Origin: Symsagittifera roscoffensis
Lineage: Eukaryota > Xenacoelomorpha > Acoela > Convolutidae
NCBI RefSeq assembly: GCF_963678635.1
Contig: NC_087064.1
Location: 31,155,932 to 31,219,931, forward strand
Direction of reading: 5' to 3'
DNA length: 64,000 bases
The number at the start of each line of letters is the position of its first letter. Position 1 is the stretch's first letter. A program made the translations under genes and the position numbers. A model generated the notes under the pieces. That model saw only the letters and a list, made by a program, of their open reading frames with translations, ran no database searches and was not told the DNA's origin. Of the stretch, positions 10,315-21,447 are shown piece by piece.

Positions 10315-10380
10315 CAGTGGGGATCGAATCTGCAATCTACGTTTTTTGATGCGGGTCTGATATGCACTATGCTGCTTGCG
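10315..10380 (-). repeat. tRNA-derived relic with Pol III-like terminator
   Basis: On the minus strand an A-box-like AGCATAGTGCATATCAGA is followed by a B-box-like GATTCGATCCCC and, a few bases on, TTTTTT. The acceptor and T stems do not pair fully, so a functional tRNA is unlikely. Together with the relic at 10.1 kb it suggests a tRNA-derived SINE family. Confidence 0.35.
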
Positions 10381-10395
10381 CTTTAGTTGCTCGTT

Positions 10396-11712
10396 TAATT
10401 CTTTGAAGAGTTTATCTGGAATGATGAAAACGTAACGCAGATTATTATCCCACGCACAAAATTACTCCGAATTTAAATCAGTCAAGCTAGTTCAGACTTT
10501 TGAGGAAAGTGGCGGAATATTTGTGCTCACGGTCGTCTTTTTTCCTCAGGCAAATTTCTATTTTCAAGCAGCCTTTTTTGACGATTTTTTTTAAATATCA
10601 TTCGAAAGGTATTGTTGTCCTGGACTTAAATTTAAAAAAATATTTCACCTGTGATCGTTTTTTGTAAAGTTACGGGTGTTTAATGATTGCAAATTTGGGA
10701 CAATTAACGCGCTAGAAACTTCGTGGTGGGTATTAACACGTAAGCTGAGATTTAATTGTCTTAGAAATTGTTCCAAATTGGATTGAGGCATGCTATTTGG
10801 TGTATTCAATACTTTGTTGTATGCGCACTTTGTTTTTAACATACGCGGTGGGGTGATTTTCAAAACTCTAAATAATTAAATTTTTCTATTTTTGAAATTT
10901 TTTCAGCTCATTTAAAGGGAACACTTTTTAAAAGACAGTCGGGACGTTTAGGGCATCTCCCTGATACGATCAGTTTTGTTGATTATATTATTTCCTTTTG
11001 CAATAGTAAGTTGTGGGATTGGTTACTAGGTACAAAATGCTCATATGTTTAACCGTTGAGTTGACTTAATTCGTTAAATGGGATGGCTTTTTGTTACTAG
11101 GTACCAGGGCGACCAGTTAACGAGATCCCTTTATATGACTCAAGTTGTAGCACTTGATATTTGATCCTAACAGACAAATCAATCCTGCTCAGAAATTGAT
11201 GAAAATTCAAGCAAGGAGTGCCAATTGGTCCGAATAATTGTGTAGTAGATGCGAAATATGTCGCTTTATAGTTTAAAATGTGTGGGGGGAAGTTTTTGGA
11301 AGTGTTAAAACTTATTCAGATATTTTGAGGTGGAGTTGGAACAAACTGGGTAACGTCCTGCTATCAGCAGTCTTGCTTTTCTAAAATATATGCCCAAGTC
11401 GTAAGCAGCGGACTGATTAGGCAGGAAAAGGTTTGCACGTTGAATTGAGCCTAGAAATATGAACCAAAAGAAACGTTACTTGATACAAAAGCATATTTTG
11501 ATTTTCCTATCTACTTTGCGTCAGGTTTTTGATATTCATATCTACTTTGCTTCAGCTTTTTGATAGTTTATTTAGTCATAGAAACTTTTCCTGGAAGGAA
11601 GACAGTTTTAAAAAACGTTTAAAAATCTTCAATCAGAAAAGATTAAAATTGGCTCGCAGAATATGCTGCTGATCTCGGAAATTCGAAACATACTTACATT
11701 TTATATACATCA
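10396..11712. other. intergenic, no gene supported
   Basis: AT-rich sequence. A short minus-strand open frame (10645-10863) has no recognisable features. No promoter was identified with confidence. Part of this stretch may hold upstream exons or regulatory DNA of the protein 4.1 gene. Confidence 0.3.
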
Positions 11713-12114
11713 AAGTCTACTTGACAAATTCAAAGGCACGCGAAGCATCCGGGGCTTCGCTGTGTTGTTGATAGCAATCTTATATTATTTTTAAATGATC
11801 AGCGTAATGCAGTTTTTTGTGACATCGTTGGATATACCAATATTCAAAACAGAGTATATTATTTGCTCGCGCTTTTTTTGTATTTGTTTTTCATTGGCGC
11901 TACAAAGGCGGCTAATGCTTGTACAATAAACGCTTTTGCACAGCAACTACGCTTATTTACGGCGGATGAGTCATACATACATTGCTTCAATTGTACCATC
12001 GTGCCTCATACAGAACATGTAAAGAAAACTGAGTTAGCAACTGAATTAAATCAAACACATTTGGTTGGTATGATGTCAAGTTATGAATGTGTTAAAACAC
12101 AGCCCTCATTTTAG
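11713..12114 (+). other. unrecognised open frame, possible exon or gene relic
   Basis: An open stretch of about 134 codons follows a TGA and ends at TAG near 12112-12114. It has no in-frame ATG near its start, so it would be an exon or a relic rather than a whole gene. Residues in the middle form a hydrophobic segment (LLALFLYLFFIGA). The second half has four cysteines and mixed, coding-like codon use (GCT, GCG, ACC, ATC). A GCGAAGC/GCTTCGC hairpin lies at its start (about 11742-11762). I do not recognise the product. Confidence 0.25.
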
Positions 12115-12230
12115 ATGCAAAAGTTGCAATTGGTTAGTAAATTATAAAACATGCTGTTACGCACGCATTGTTTCGAGTTATTTTTTAAAGACCATTTGTA
12201 CAAGAAAAATTTTCTTAATTCGTACACAGC

Positions 12231-12311
12231 GTGTTTTCAGACTTCTTGAACATATCATAGTTGTACAAAGTATCAGCTTTACCTAATTCCGATTTTGGAA
12301 AAACAGCAAAA
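12231..12311 (+). other. 5' UTR of protein 4.1 gene with probable splice acceptor
   Basis: A GTGTTTTCAG acceptor at 12231-12240 precedes 71 bp of leader and the ATG at 12312 (AAAAATGG context). This suggests an upstream non-coding first exon that was not identified. The frame stays open upstream to 12261, but only from a TTG codon, so the ATG is preferred. Confidence 0.45.
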
Positions 12312-15300
12312 ATGGCGTTTGATGACGATTATATTCAACGAACGGGCACAGTTAGATCAAATTTGAGTTACACCAGCACAAAAACTCTCCCTGGAAAAAG
12401 TTCATACACAATATATTTGCTGGATGGACAGCCCGTGCAAATACAAATTGATCGAAAATCAAAAGGTCGCGACCTTTTCGAGACATGCTGCGCGAATATG
12501 GACACCCCAATTGACGAGAAATTTTACTTCGCGTTGTCGTTCGATATCAAAGAACACGGTAACTTGCGACGAACTTGGATTGACTTCAACAAGCCTTGTG
12601 CAAGACAGATGATCAATGCTCCTAACAAGGCTCTCGCGATGAACGTTAAGTTCTACCCACCCGACCCCACTCAGTTGTTGGAGTACACTCGGTACCTGTT
12701 CTACCTGCAGCTTAGAGATGACGTCTGCAAAGGAAAGATGCAGCCCATGATTTTGGGAACGCAAAAAGTTCTAGGATCCTACATCTGTCAAGCGGATGTC
12801 GGCGATTACCAGGAAGGTGAAAATTATGATTTCCTTTATGATTTCCCGTTCGGTCCCGGAGATAACTCAGCCGAAATGGTCGAAGGAATAATTGATATCT
12901 GGAAAGGTCATCGAGGCATGACCACCGGAGAAGCTGAGTTGAATTACCTAGAGAATGCTAAAAAGTTGCCGATGTATGGAACGGAGCTCTATCCTTGCGA
13001 AGACGCAGATAATATCGAAATTGATCTGGGTATAAATTGGTCCGGAGTTCTTGTTTTCAAGAACAAAACCAGAATCAACCGTATTTCGTGGCCCAAGGTT
13101 CTGAAGATATCCTACAAGCGTGATTATTTCTACATCCGAGTTCGACCGGCTGAAAATGACAAGTACGAAAAGACCATTGGGTTCAAAACGGAGGGCTACA
13201 AGGCGGCCAAAAGGCTTTGGAAAATATGTGTAGAACATCACGCTTTCTTCCGATTGGTCAGAACCGAACCAAAGTCGAAGAAAATAAAGTTTGGTTCTAA
13301 ACCAAATATGACTTTTCAAACTGAATACCAGGTTCGAAAGCATAACGAGACGCTAAGAAGTCAATATCAGACATTTGACAGGTACAATACTATGGACACT
13401 GTGAGGAGTTTGAGTTTAACCAGAAGTGGAGGTCAGGGAAATTCAAACCGACGGGCATTTTCAATGGATGAAATTTTAGGCCCTGATGAAGGCAGGAAAA
13501 ATCGACATGAAGACGAATATGTCATTGAACCAAGTTCAAACGACCAGTTCCAACAAATGTACGACAAACATTTGCCCCTGGAAATTGGAAGTGACAAGAA
13601 TCAATACCTGGCTAGACTCGAATTGATGAATGCTCGAGATTCGACAGCCAGTCAACAGGAGGCAACGCCTCCACCTGCAGAGGTAGCTCAGCAGGTTGAA
13701 AGGGACAGTCCAGCGGACGATTCAAAGAGAAACAGAAATGACCGCCAGTACAATTCGTACAGAAATACAACTACTGCGAATCCAAGTTACCGGAACGACA
13801 GGAACCAAGATGATCATATCGAGCAGCAGCAATTCGGTAGGATGAGTCCGAATGGAGAAAGAGAAACGGGCCTTACTGAGCAAAGATTGTCGCCTGAAAA
13901 CATGGAAAACATTCCTATCAAGGAAGAGCACCCAGAAAAGGTTTACGAGCGTCAGCCTGATTCTGCCGCAGAATCAGGAATTAAATCTGGTCTCAAATTG
14001 GGCTTGGGGGTGTTCAAAAGAGGCGATAAAGATAAACGCAGTAAAGATAAACCAGCGAAAGAACTTAAGGAAATAGAAAAGAAGTCGAAGAAAAACAAGA
14101 AAGACAAAACTCAAGCCGAGTTGTCTCCTGAAAGGCCTTCTGCACAACATCATGAAGGAGAACGAAATTTTGATCCCAGTTTTGATGCTGGTTTTGAAAG
14201 GGAGCCCCATCGTTTTGCTCAAAAATCATCTTTCGAGAGAATGCAAGAGCAGGGTGAGCTTAGCATGGGATCTGACGCTGATATACACGGTCGACAGTCA
14301 AGTTATGACAGAGACGGAGCACGATCCAGACCGAACTCCAATTTCAAATTTGAAACAGAGCCGCTTCGTGGAAAACAGGGAAAATACGATGCTGGTAACC
14401 GATTCGAAGGACCACCTCAGAATCGGTATGAAGAAAAATACAGGATAAGCGATCCAACGGACGAGAGTTCGAGGTATCAATTCGATCAGGAAGATGAAGA
14501 CGAAAGACCACCAGAACCAATAAGACCTCATTTGAATCCCACTGTAAGCGCATCTGATTCATTTGAACACCCAAATGCCATCACTGGATCACTTCCGAAA
14601 CGGGTAATGCCCCCAAAGCCAGTTGGATTTTTCGACAGATCACGGTACCCAAAAAGAGACGATTCAGCTCAAAATCAACCTCCAGTTACTCATAGTCCGA
14701 GGAGATCTTATGAGACAAAAAGCCCAGATGTCAATCACGGTTATAATGCTCAGGACAGGAATTCAGGAAGCAATGATTTAATTCCTGGTTCTGGAAGGTT
14801 TGAACGAGCAACTGGGGACATTAAAGGAACTACTGATATAGAGTCTGATCGGTACAATTTGTACAAAAATAGAACAAAGCAAAATTACGAGGATCCAAGC
14901 TACCGCTACGATTTAGACACAGATTCGTACAGAAATGATTATAATAGTTTTGAGCAGCCTAGGGTGAGTCCCAATGCAGAAATGGAAATGGACCTCACTG
15001 AGCGAAGACTACCTAATCTAGAGAATCGTTACCATGACGATGAAAACCTGGAAAACTTAGGTCCTAACGAGGAACAGCATCCAGAAAACTTTTACGCGCC
15101 TCAGCCTGATCCTCGTGCAGAATCAGGAGGTAAGTTTGGTCTGAAGTTTGGCTTAGGTGTGTTCAAAAGAGGCGATAAGTCCCGCGGCAAGGAGAAACCA
15201 GTGAAAGAACACCAGGAAAAACATAAGAAGTCGACGAAAAATAAGAAGGACAAAAATCAAGCAGATTTTTCTCCTGAAAGACCTGCTCAGTCTGATGAAG

Positions 15301-18020
15301 GAGTACAAAGTTTAGATCACAGTTTTGAAGCTGGGTTTGATGTGGAACCGCCTCGTGTGGCTCGAAAATCATCTTTCGAGAGAATGCAAGAGCAGGGTGA
15401 GCTTAGAATGGGATCTGACGCAGATATGCATGGTCGGCCACGTTATGACAGAGACGCAGACTTGGATTTTCGCAGAAATCAAGATAGAAATGAAGATTTG
15501 AGGCCCCAAGCTGTCATGGGCTATAGAGACATTGAAATGCGGCCAGATTCGAACGCTTATAACAGAAATGAAATGGGGGATAATCGAGATCAGAATTACG
15601 ACATGGATTTGAGGCCACGTTTTGGAAGGGAAGAATTAGAAGTCTTACGTGCAGATCCACATAATATCAGAGAGATGAGCGGTGATTTGAGCATTCCTTT
15701 AAGAAAAACGGAAGCTCCTGTCGTGCAATCCAGGCCGAACTCCAGCTTCGCCTTTGGAAGAAAGCCCTTCCAGGGAAGCTACGAGGCTGGTAATCGATTC
15801 GAAGGACAGCCTCATTATCGGTATGAAGAAAAGTACGAGGGGAGTGTTCCAGCAGACGAAAGTTTGAGATATCGATTGGAAGATGAAGATGGAGAAGTAA
15901 AACCACCAGAACCCCCAAGACCTAATTTGAATCCCACTGGCAGCGCATCTGCTTCATTTGAACCCCCAAATTACATCAAAGGATTAATGAGAGATGAATA
16001 CCAGAACCCAGCAGCAGACTCCTCATCGAGTCGTTTTAACTATCAGAAAAGAGGTGGTTTAACGTCATACGGTTTCAATGCTCAGGACAGAAATTCTGGA
16101 AGCAGTGATGTGAATACTGGTTCTGGAAGGCTTGAACAACCGAAATCCAATGAAGACAGATCATGGGACTCAAAAAGAGACTATTCAGCCCGAAATCAAC
16201 CTCTTCTTGCTGATCAACCGGAGAAATCTATTGAGCCAAAAAGCGCAGATATCAATTTGAAAGCTGAATTGTCATTTGAGAGTTCGCGAACTGGCGAAAT
16301 GAGAGATGGTTACCAGAAACCAGCAGCTGAAGCCACATCGAGTCGTTTTAACTATCAGAACAGAGGTGGTCTAATGTCATATGGTTCTAATGCTCAGGAC
16401 AGAAATTCTGGAAGCAGTGATGTGAATACTGGTTCTGGAAAGTTTGAACGACCATCCGACTACAAACCAGCAAACGCTAAACAGTTTGGTCAGACTCAGG
16501 TTTCAACATCAAGGTTCGAATCACCAAAGGTCAATAGGACTGAGGTGTCTACCAGTGGACTCAAATCAGAGTCACCTCCTGTTCAAAAACTGATCGATGA
16601 CAGTAAGTTTGACATATTGTTCGAAAAGCCTGTTTTCTCAAGAACGGACGATGAAGATCTCTCTTCGAGAAGATCCACTTACCTGAATGCAAGAAAAGAT
16701 TTTTTCAACAAAGCTGGGGCATCAGGCGTCAAAGAGAAATCATCATCCACTGTATATAAATCGCCCCCTGAAAGTCGAAACATTCCAGAAGTAGCATCAG
16801 TTAGTGTTAACAACTCAAATTCTGAAGCGTCAAAGGCTCCGCCTGTTGCACCGAAACCTCAGAAGGCTTTCAACGACCGTAGTTGGATCAGTGAGCGCCA
16901 ACCGTACGAGCCCGGAACTAGAGTGTCGGGGCAAATGCCCCCCGGCGTTGCTGCAGTTCGTGGAATGGTTAAATCGCCGATCGAAAGCAGCGAAGACGAA
17001 ATGATGACTCCAGCTGCTTTGAGTTCGGCAAATGGAACTTTGAATCTGAAAATCGCAGATTTGAGAATGGCTCCGGAAATACCAACAAAACCTTCACAGT
17101 TCGGGAGTAAAAGTATTCGATCGCAGCCGGAGACTAGTTCTAAAGTGTTTGTAAACAGCTCGGGAGATAATGGAAGTGGTTATTACTCTGAAAGCAGAGT
17201 TTATTCTCATGAGTTCAACAGCAATGATGACGCACACTTCAATGTTCCACCCAGTGAAAGACCTGGGGCTCCTGGGAGGAACACGGGAGGTCTGAGTGAT
17301 ATCTTTAAGAGTCAATTTGGAGACGCCAGTCATTCGAGGGGTTCGAATGTTAAATATCAGACGGAGAAAGAAACCACAGTTCATACACGAACAACAACGC
17401 ACACTGTGCGAGGTATGCCAGCCATGATTTTCTTCCGAACTTGATCGATAAATAACGTCAGTTTTGAAAAATAGTTCATTCATGTAATTTAATATAATAG
17501 TATCGTAGCTGCAGTAGTACGATTGTACGATTATTCGAAATAGGATTTAATGGTTGATTAAGTCAGCTACCAATATTGTCACGAAAGAACAGATTTTTAG
17601 CATGCAAGTTTTGGCCATATTACCTAGTAGATTTGGATTAAGCACTATAAAAACGTCAATTTTTAGCTTGTCTGTAATTACCAGGAACAAATAATCTAAT
17701 CATATTTCAGTCTTCATTGTTGAATGCAATAAATTTCAAGCATTCGGTCTCTCCAGTATGAGGGACGCCACCATCATTAGCAATTGAATTCTAACTTCTC
17801 AATGTTTTCTAGTTTGTTCACAATAGTAATTAGCATGCGCGAAAACTTGTTTAACTTCATCACTTCGTAGCGCGTGATCAACTAACTTCTCTTTTGCCTA
17901 GGAACTGGGAATTTTCTAACATCTTATATGGATAACAACCAGCCGGACGATTATCCCCCACAGGCAACACAGTCTCGATTTGCCAATTCGCGACAATATA
18001 AATACCAGTATCAATCCTAG
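12312..18020 (+). CDS. protein 4.1 family FERM protein (coracle/EPB41-like), two coding exons
   Basis: Join of 12312-17412 and 17902-18020, 1739 residues. Family role: links membrane proteins to spectrin-actin at the cell cortex and at septate or similar junctions. The FERM domain spans residues about 30-315, with KFYPPDP at 113-119, a RYLFYLQLRDD block, ENAKKLPMYG at 214-223, WPKVLKISYKR at 260-270, and a final TIGFK and LWKICVEHHAFFRL. A FERM-adjacent region follows (RRAFSMDEI near 380-388). Residues about 400-1600 are polar and disordered, with large internal repeats, basic Lys clusters and a PxxP stretch (APPVAPKPQ). Residues near 1680-1700 (TTVHTRTTTHTVRG) resemble the start of the 4.1 C-terminal domain. 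The rest of that domain is not seen: exon 2 adds a 39-residue Gln/Tyr-rich tail. Intron retention would instead end the protein ten residues later, at 17444. It is larger than typical 4.1 proteins because of the repeats. Confidence 0.9.
13842..16452 (+). repeat. in-frame tandem duplication inside the 4.1 coding exon
   Basis: The block starting at 13842 (encoding MSPNGE) is repeated from 14964 (VSPNAE), a period of 1122 bp or 374 codons. Shared stretches include GLGVFKRGDK, SSFERMQEQGEL and AGNRFEG. The DNA encoding SSFERMQEQGELR is identical over more than 30 bp (near 14230 and 15370). A shorter third unit is seen twice, at 15987-16143 and 16299-16452, both with NAQDRNSGSSDVNTGSG; the same motif occurs near 14745. 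All units keep the reading frame. Confidence 0.85.
17413..17901 (+). other. last intron of the protein 4.1 gene
   Basis: Donor CGAG|GTATGC at 17413 and acceptor CTTCTCTTTTGCCTAG ending at 17901. Removing the 489 bp joins codon G|GA in frame to a 39-codon open exon ending TAG at 18018-18020. Splice sites are inferred from sequence only. Confidence 0.65.
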
Positions 18021-18104
18021 TTGATCCGCCAATGTCAACACTATGCAAGCATCATCAGGTGGTTACGCCACCAACATGCCAAACTGAATTTAAAATTGAA
18101 ATTT

Positions 18105-18110
18105 ATTAAA
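18105..18110 (+). terminator. possible poly(A) signal of the 4.1 gene
   Basis: ATTAAA lies 85 bp after the stop of the second exon. An AATAAA near 18619 is an alternative. Confidence 0.3.
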
Positions 18111-19182
18111 ATATAAATTGCATATCGTTTGCCCTTTACCGCTTGCTTTTATCCATTTTCTATCCCAGCTTTTAGACACTGAGTTTCAAACCTTTTTAAC
18201 TTTTCTATTTTCACATTTCTTTCACATATCAGAAGTTCGCCATTTCGATGCTAACTATCTTTCGCGTTCGCGTCTTGTGCTGAGTCACACTTAATCGTTA
18301 ACATATCTTTGAAGCACAACAAAATATAAATTTGCGAGTAATATTAGATGTATATGAGGTTCATTTTGCATTAAAATGATGAATTACTATAATGATCTAA
18401 TGAATTTGTTAGAATGCTCTTTTTATGACAAACATTTTAGTTAGAACTTATTTGGAATTTCATAAAATGTTTTGTAATTAAAGACTTTGCGGTCGTTTTT
18501 GTTTTGTCAGTGATATTGCCTCAACTATGTTTTTTTTCTGGCTCGAGATTAAAATTTAAGGGTTTTGAATGAACAATCGCCTTACAAGATTTGTTCAATT
18601 TTAAGCATTTCTAGCCGAATAAAAGAAATGCCGATGGAACATGACACCTCAAGTTGGGTAATGTTGGTAATCACTTAAGTTCGCCAACTTTGTATAAGGT
18701 TTTGGCACTGAACTTTTCTCGAGAAAATCGATGGTATTTTTCCGAAAGAATTTCCAATATTTTCGTGTTGGTCATTAAATGTTTTTTTTTGCTTAGGTCG
18801 TTTGTTTTTGTAGCAAAGCTTAAAGCTTTGTATTTTTATCTTTAAAATGCTATTTCATGAGTTAAATTCAGTGTCAAATTAGCTCGCTGGCAACCGGTCT
18901 TGGCGGTTGCTCACAATGTAAGCGCTCTTTAACAACAGATACAAGTATAAATCAGAATAAATAGTAAGATGTGAAACTTTGGCGTGGCAGTTCGGAGTGC
19001 AGCATTTTATGCCTTTTTGTGTCTAATGCAATTTAATCATTTTTTGTTGATTTTGTTCACGCTGAGTTTTATATGCTGGCTATTTGGTTATTGATAGTTT
19101 TTAAGTTAGTACTCCAAAAGTTTTTACCACGAAAATTTCAACTGGTAAAAAATCGAGCTTGGTAATATTATCTTTCAATTCT
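18111..19182. other. intergenic, no gene supported
   Basis: AT-rich. A 7-bp stem GCAACCG/CGGTTGC lies near 18890-18911. No coding frame with recognisable features was found. The last four bases (TTCT) are the target duplication of the following LTR element. Confidence 0.3.
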
Positions 19183-19561
19183 TGAGTTATGTTTAGGTTA
19201 CTGTACTCATATAGTAATTTCAGATAAGGTACACCGTCTGCTCGTCACGCTATCTAATTTTCGACCGGATAGATTCGTGCAACTTCTTAGTCTAATACCG
19301 ATCTTAATCTTACTCTGAAATCTCCTAGTCTCAATAGATCTAGTGTACACTGGTTTACGCGAGTTAGTTCCAGAATGAGAACAACTGTATACTAAGTTTA
19401 ATTCAAATTGCTCTGGTGTTGAAACTACAAGTAGTTTCAACACTTTACAAATAAATAGGTTGTTAGTTTTATGGAATATGATTGGCTAGTATTTAATATT
19501 TTATAGAGATAAAATATCATACTATTAACCAATTATAAATACTAGTTTAGATCTGGTTCCA
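19183..19561 (-). repeat. 3' LTR of the giant Ty3-type element
   Basis: On + it starts TGAGTTATG and ends GGTTCCA, 379 bp. It matches the 5' LTR at 37306-37672 except for scattered substitutions and a 12-13 bp insertion near 19282. It contains a perfect 13-bp inverted repeat with a 2-base loop at 19416-19443 (arms GTGTTGAAACTAC and its complement). Confidence 0.88.
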
Positions 19562-20068
19562 CCCATCCGGGGTTTAGAGAGTTTTAGTTTTTGTTCTCTT
19601 ATATTCATCTGCGATGGAGGATTGATGAAGTTCGTTTGTATGTCGCGAGCATCATTTCTGTTCCGTTCTTGGAGAAGGAAGCTCCAGGAAGCTGGAATCG
19701 TGGATATCAATTTGTCATTCAACAATGACTGTGACCGCCAACTGATTCCAGAATGGTTTGTTATGGTCGTTTGTTCTTGTTTTGTGGAGAATTGTGTTTC
19801 GGTCTCGTTTGGGAGTGGCGTGAAGTTCGAGCTTGGATGCAATGCCTGGTGACTTGGATCTGTACGTATACTTGAACATCGAGATGGCCATTGTTCTGTT
19901 GCAATGGATTTCCTTTTCTGCGATGCCAAATCGTACTCTAAATCCATTGAGTGTAGTGACTGTAGGCAGCATGTCAGGTGCGTTTTGCCATTCCGTAGTT
20001 GGAGTGTGATTGGGTTGTAAGATTCCTTGATGCTCGTCTTTGGGCTGTTTGTAATCTATATACTGCAT
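19525..20068 (-). pseudogene. unrecognised frames next to the 3' LTR
   Basis: Two overlapping minus-strand frames, 20068-19715 (117 codons) and 19947-19525 (140 codons, running into the LTR), cover the last internal segment. Both are polar and neither is recognised. At most one is real, and either may be a remnant of a longer 3' gene. The stretch just before the LTR on the minus strand (GGATGGG) is only a weak polypurine tract. Confidence 0.25.
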
Positions 20069-20886
20069 TATACCATTTACATATACAAATCTTTGTTAAT
20101 CCTATTTTTTTAGTTATGATCTTTATATTAGTTTTTATCGCAAAAGCGTTATTTAGTTCGGTTATTTTTAAGAGCTACTCACACTTGAGTAACTCTCGTC
20201 AAAAATAGTGTCGTGTGTGTCACAAAGCGTGGATGTAGCACGGTGCGTGAGGCCGGCTATAGAGCTTGCTCAGGACGTCCTCTTCTGGTGGGTTAGGCCA
20301 GAAGTGAGGCTGTTAGGTTGCGGTTTATGGTGTTAAGTTAGCTTGCGTTGGTTAGTTTGGATTATTATATAATTCCTTTCCAACCGGGTTGAAGGAAAAT
20401 TTGAAACGTGTGATATTTGTTAAAGTTGTTATGAGAGTAAGTTGAAACTCAAGTTCAAGATTTTAAACAATTCTTTGTGGGCGAGCAGTGCGAATTAGGA
20501 TAGAATTTGTGGGCGAGAGTATATAAAGAAGCGTCTGTAAAAAGGTTAGTACTGCTATCTGCAATTTATGAACAATTTGTATTAATTGACTACTTTTGAA
20601 ATAAGAATATTTAATGCTTGATTTGGGGGTTGAAATTATTAAGTTATCTTCAATTTATGAATATTTACTGCTTTGGGGGAAAGAATTTATATATTAATTT
20701 ACTGCTTTGTACGGGATAATTTTATTGCCTCAATTATGGACAGGTTAATAAAAATGAATGATTTTGAAAAAGAGTTTCTGTTTTTTATTTTGCTTTTTTA
20801 TTTGTAGATAATTGATGATTGTGCCTATAAAGAAAAAGAGTTAGTGTTATTTGAATTTATTGTTTAAACATTGAATTCATATTACC
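20069..20886 (-). other. element interior, no gene seen
   Basis: Non-coding-looking internal DNA of the LTR element, T/G-rich on +, between the last clear ORF and the frames near the 3' LTR. Confidence 0.3.
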
Positions 20887-21447
20887 TTAATCGTCGGTGA
20901 AGAAGCCATGGGGGAAAACATCATGGATGATATCGGATGAGATTAGTAGTTTAGCTAACAAACGAATGATGTGTTTAGTTTGCAAAAGTGGCCAAAGCAA
21001 TTCAAGTGCTTTAATGATGTAACGTTCTTCAGTGTGAGTGTGAGGTGACTGTTCATACGGTTTGTTTTGTATTAGGTTATATAGTTTGTGATTGTAGCGA
21101 GTGTTATATATTAATTCTAGGATGGGAACTTCGACGGGCTGAAGGAATTCATGAGGGAAAATTAGTGGGCTGGATTCGTCTACGTTTATGAGTTTGTTTA
21201 GTGGGCAGAAGATATACATCTGGGCAATGCGGTCATAATTTCGGAGGGTGCCTTGTAGGTTAGTGTCTTTAATACAATAGGTGAAGTTAAGAAAAAACAG
21301 TGATGTGTATTTTGAGTTGATGTATTGAAATCTATGGTGAAGTTGTCGTGCTGGTGTATTGTGAGTGTAATGACTTTGAATAAATTTATAATAAGTGTAC
21401 GTATGTGTTTGTTTAGTTCGTAACATGACTTCGTGTGAACAGTGCAA
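20887..21447 (-). CDS. unrecognised 186-residue ORF near 3' end of LTR element
   Basis: An open frame of 186 codons. The protein is rich in His, Tyr, Leu and Ile, with a hydrophobic patch (SLFFLNFTYCI) and a C-terminal half of amphipathic Leu/Ile stretches (YIIKALELLWPLLQTKHIIRL). Coding-like sequence continues upstream (to about 22.0 kb) in other frames with stops, so this is probably the tail of a longer, broken gene. It lies 3' of env, where retroviral accessory genes sit. Not recognised. Confidence 0.4.
   Translation of the reverse strand: MHCSHEVMLRTKQTHTYTYYKFIQSHYTHNTPARQLHHRFQYINSKYTSLFFLNFTYCIKDTNLQGTLRNYDRIAQMYIFCPLNKLINVDESSPLIFPHEFLQPVEVPILELIYNTRYNHKLYNLIQNKPYEQSPHTHTEERYIIKALELLWPLLQTKHIIRLLAKLLISSDIIHDVFPHGFFTDD

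Noticed and set aside
12261-12311. N-terminal extension of protein 4.1 to 12261
   Set aside because: The frame there starts with TTG, and the ATG at 12312 has a better context. The upstream codons are more likely 5' UTR after a splice acceptor.
13722-14531. Minus-strand frames opposite the protein 4.1 exon
   Set aside because: These are antisense shadows of a long, constrained plus-strand exon, with no splice or start support.
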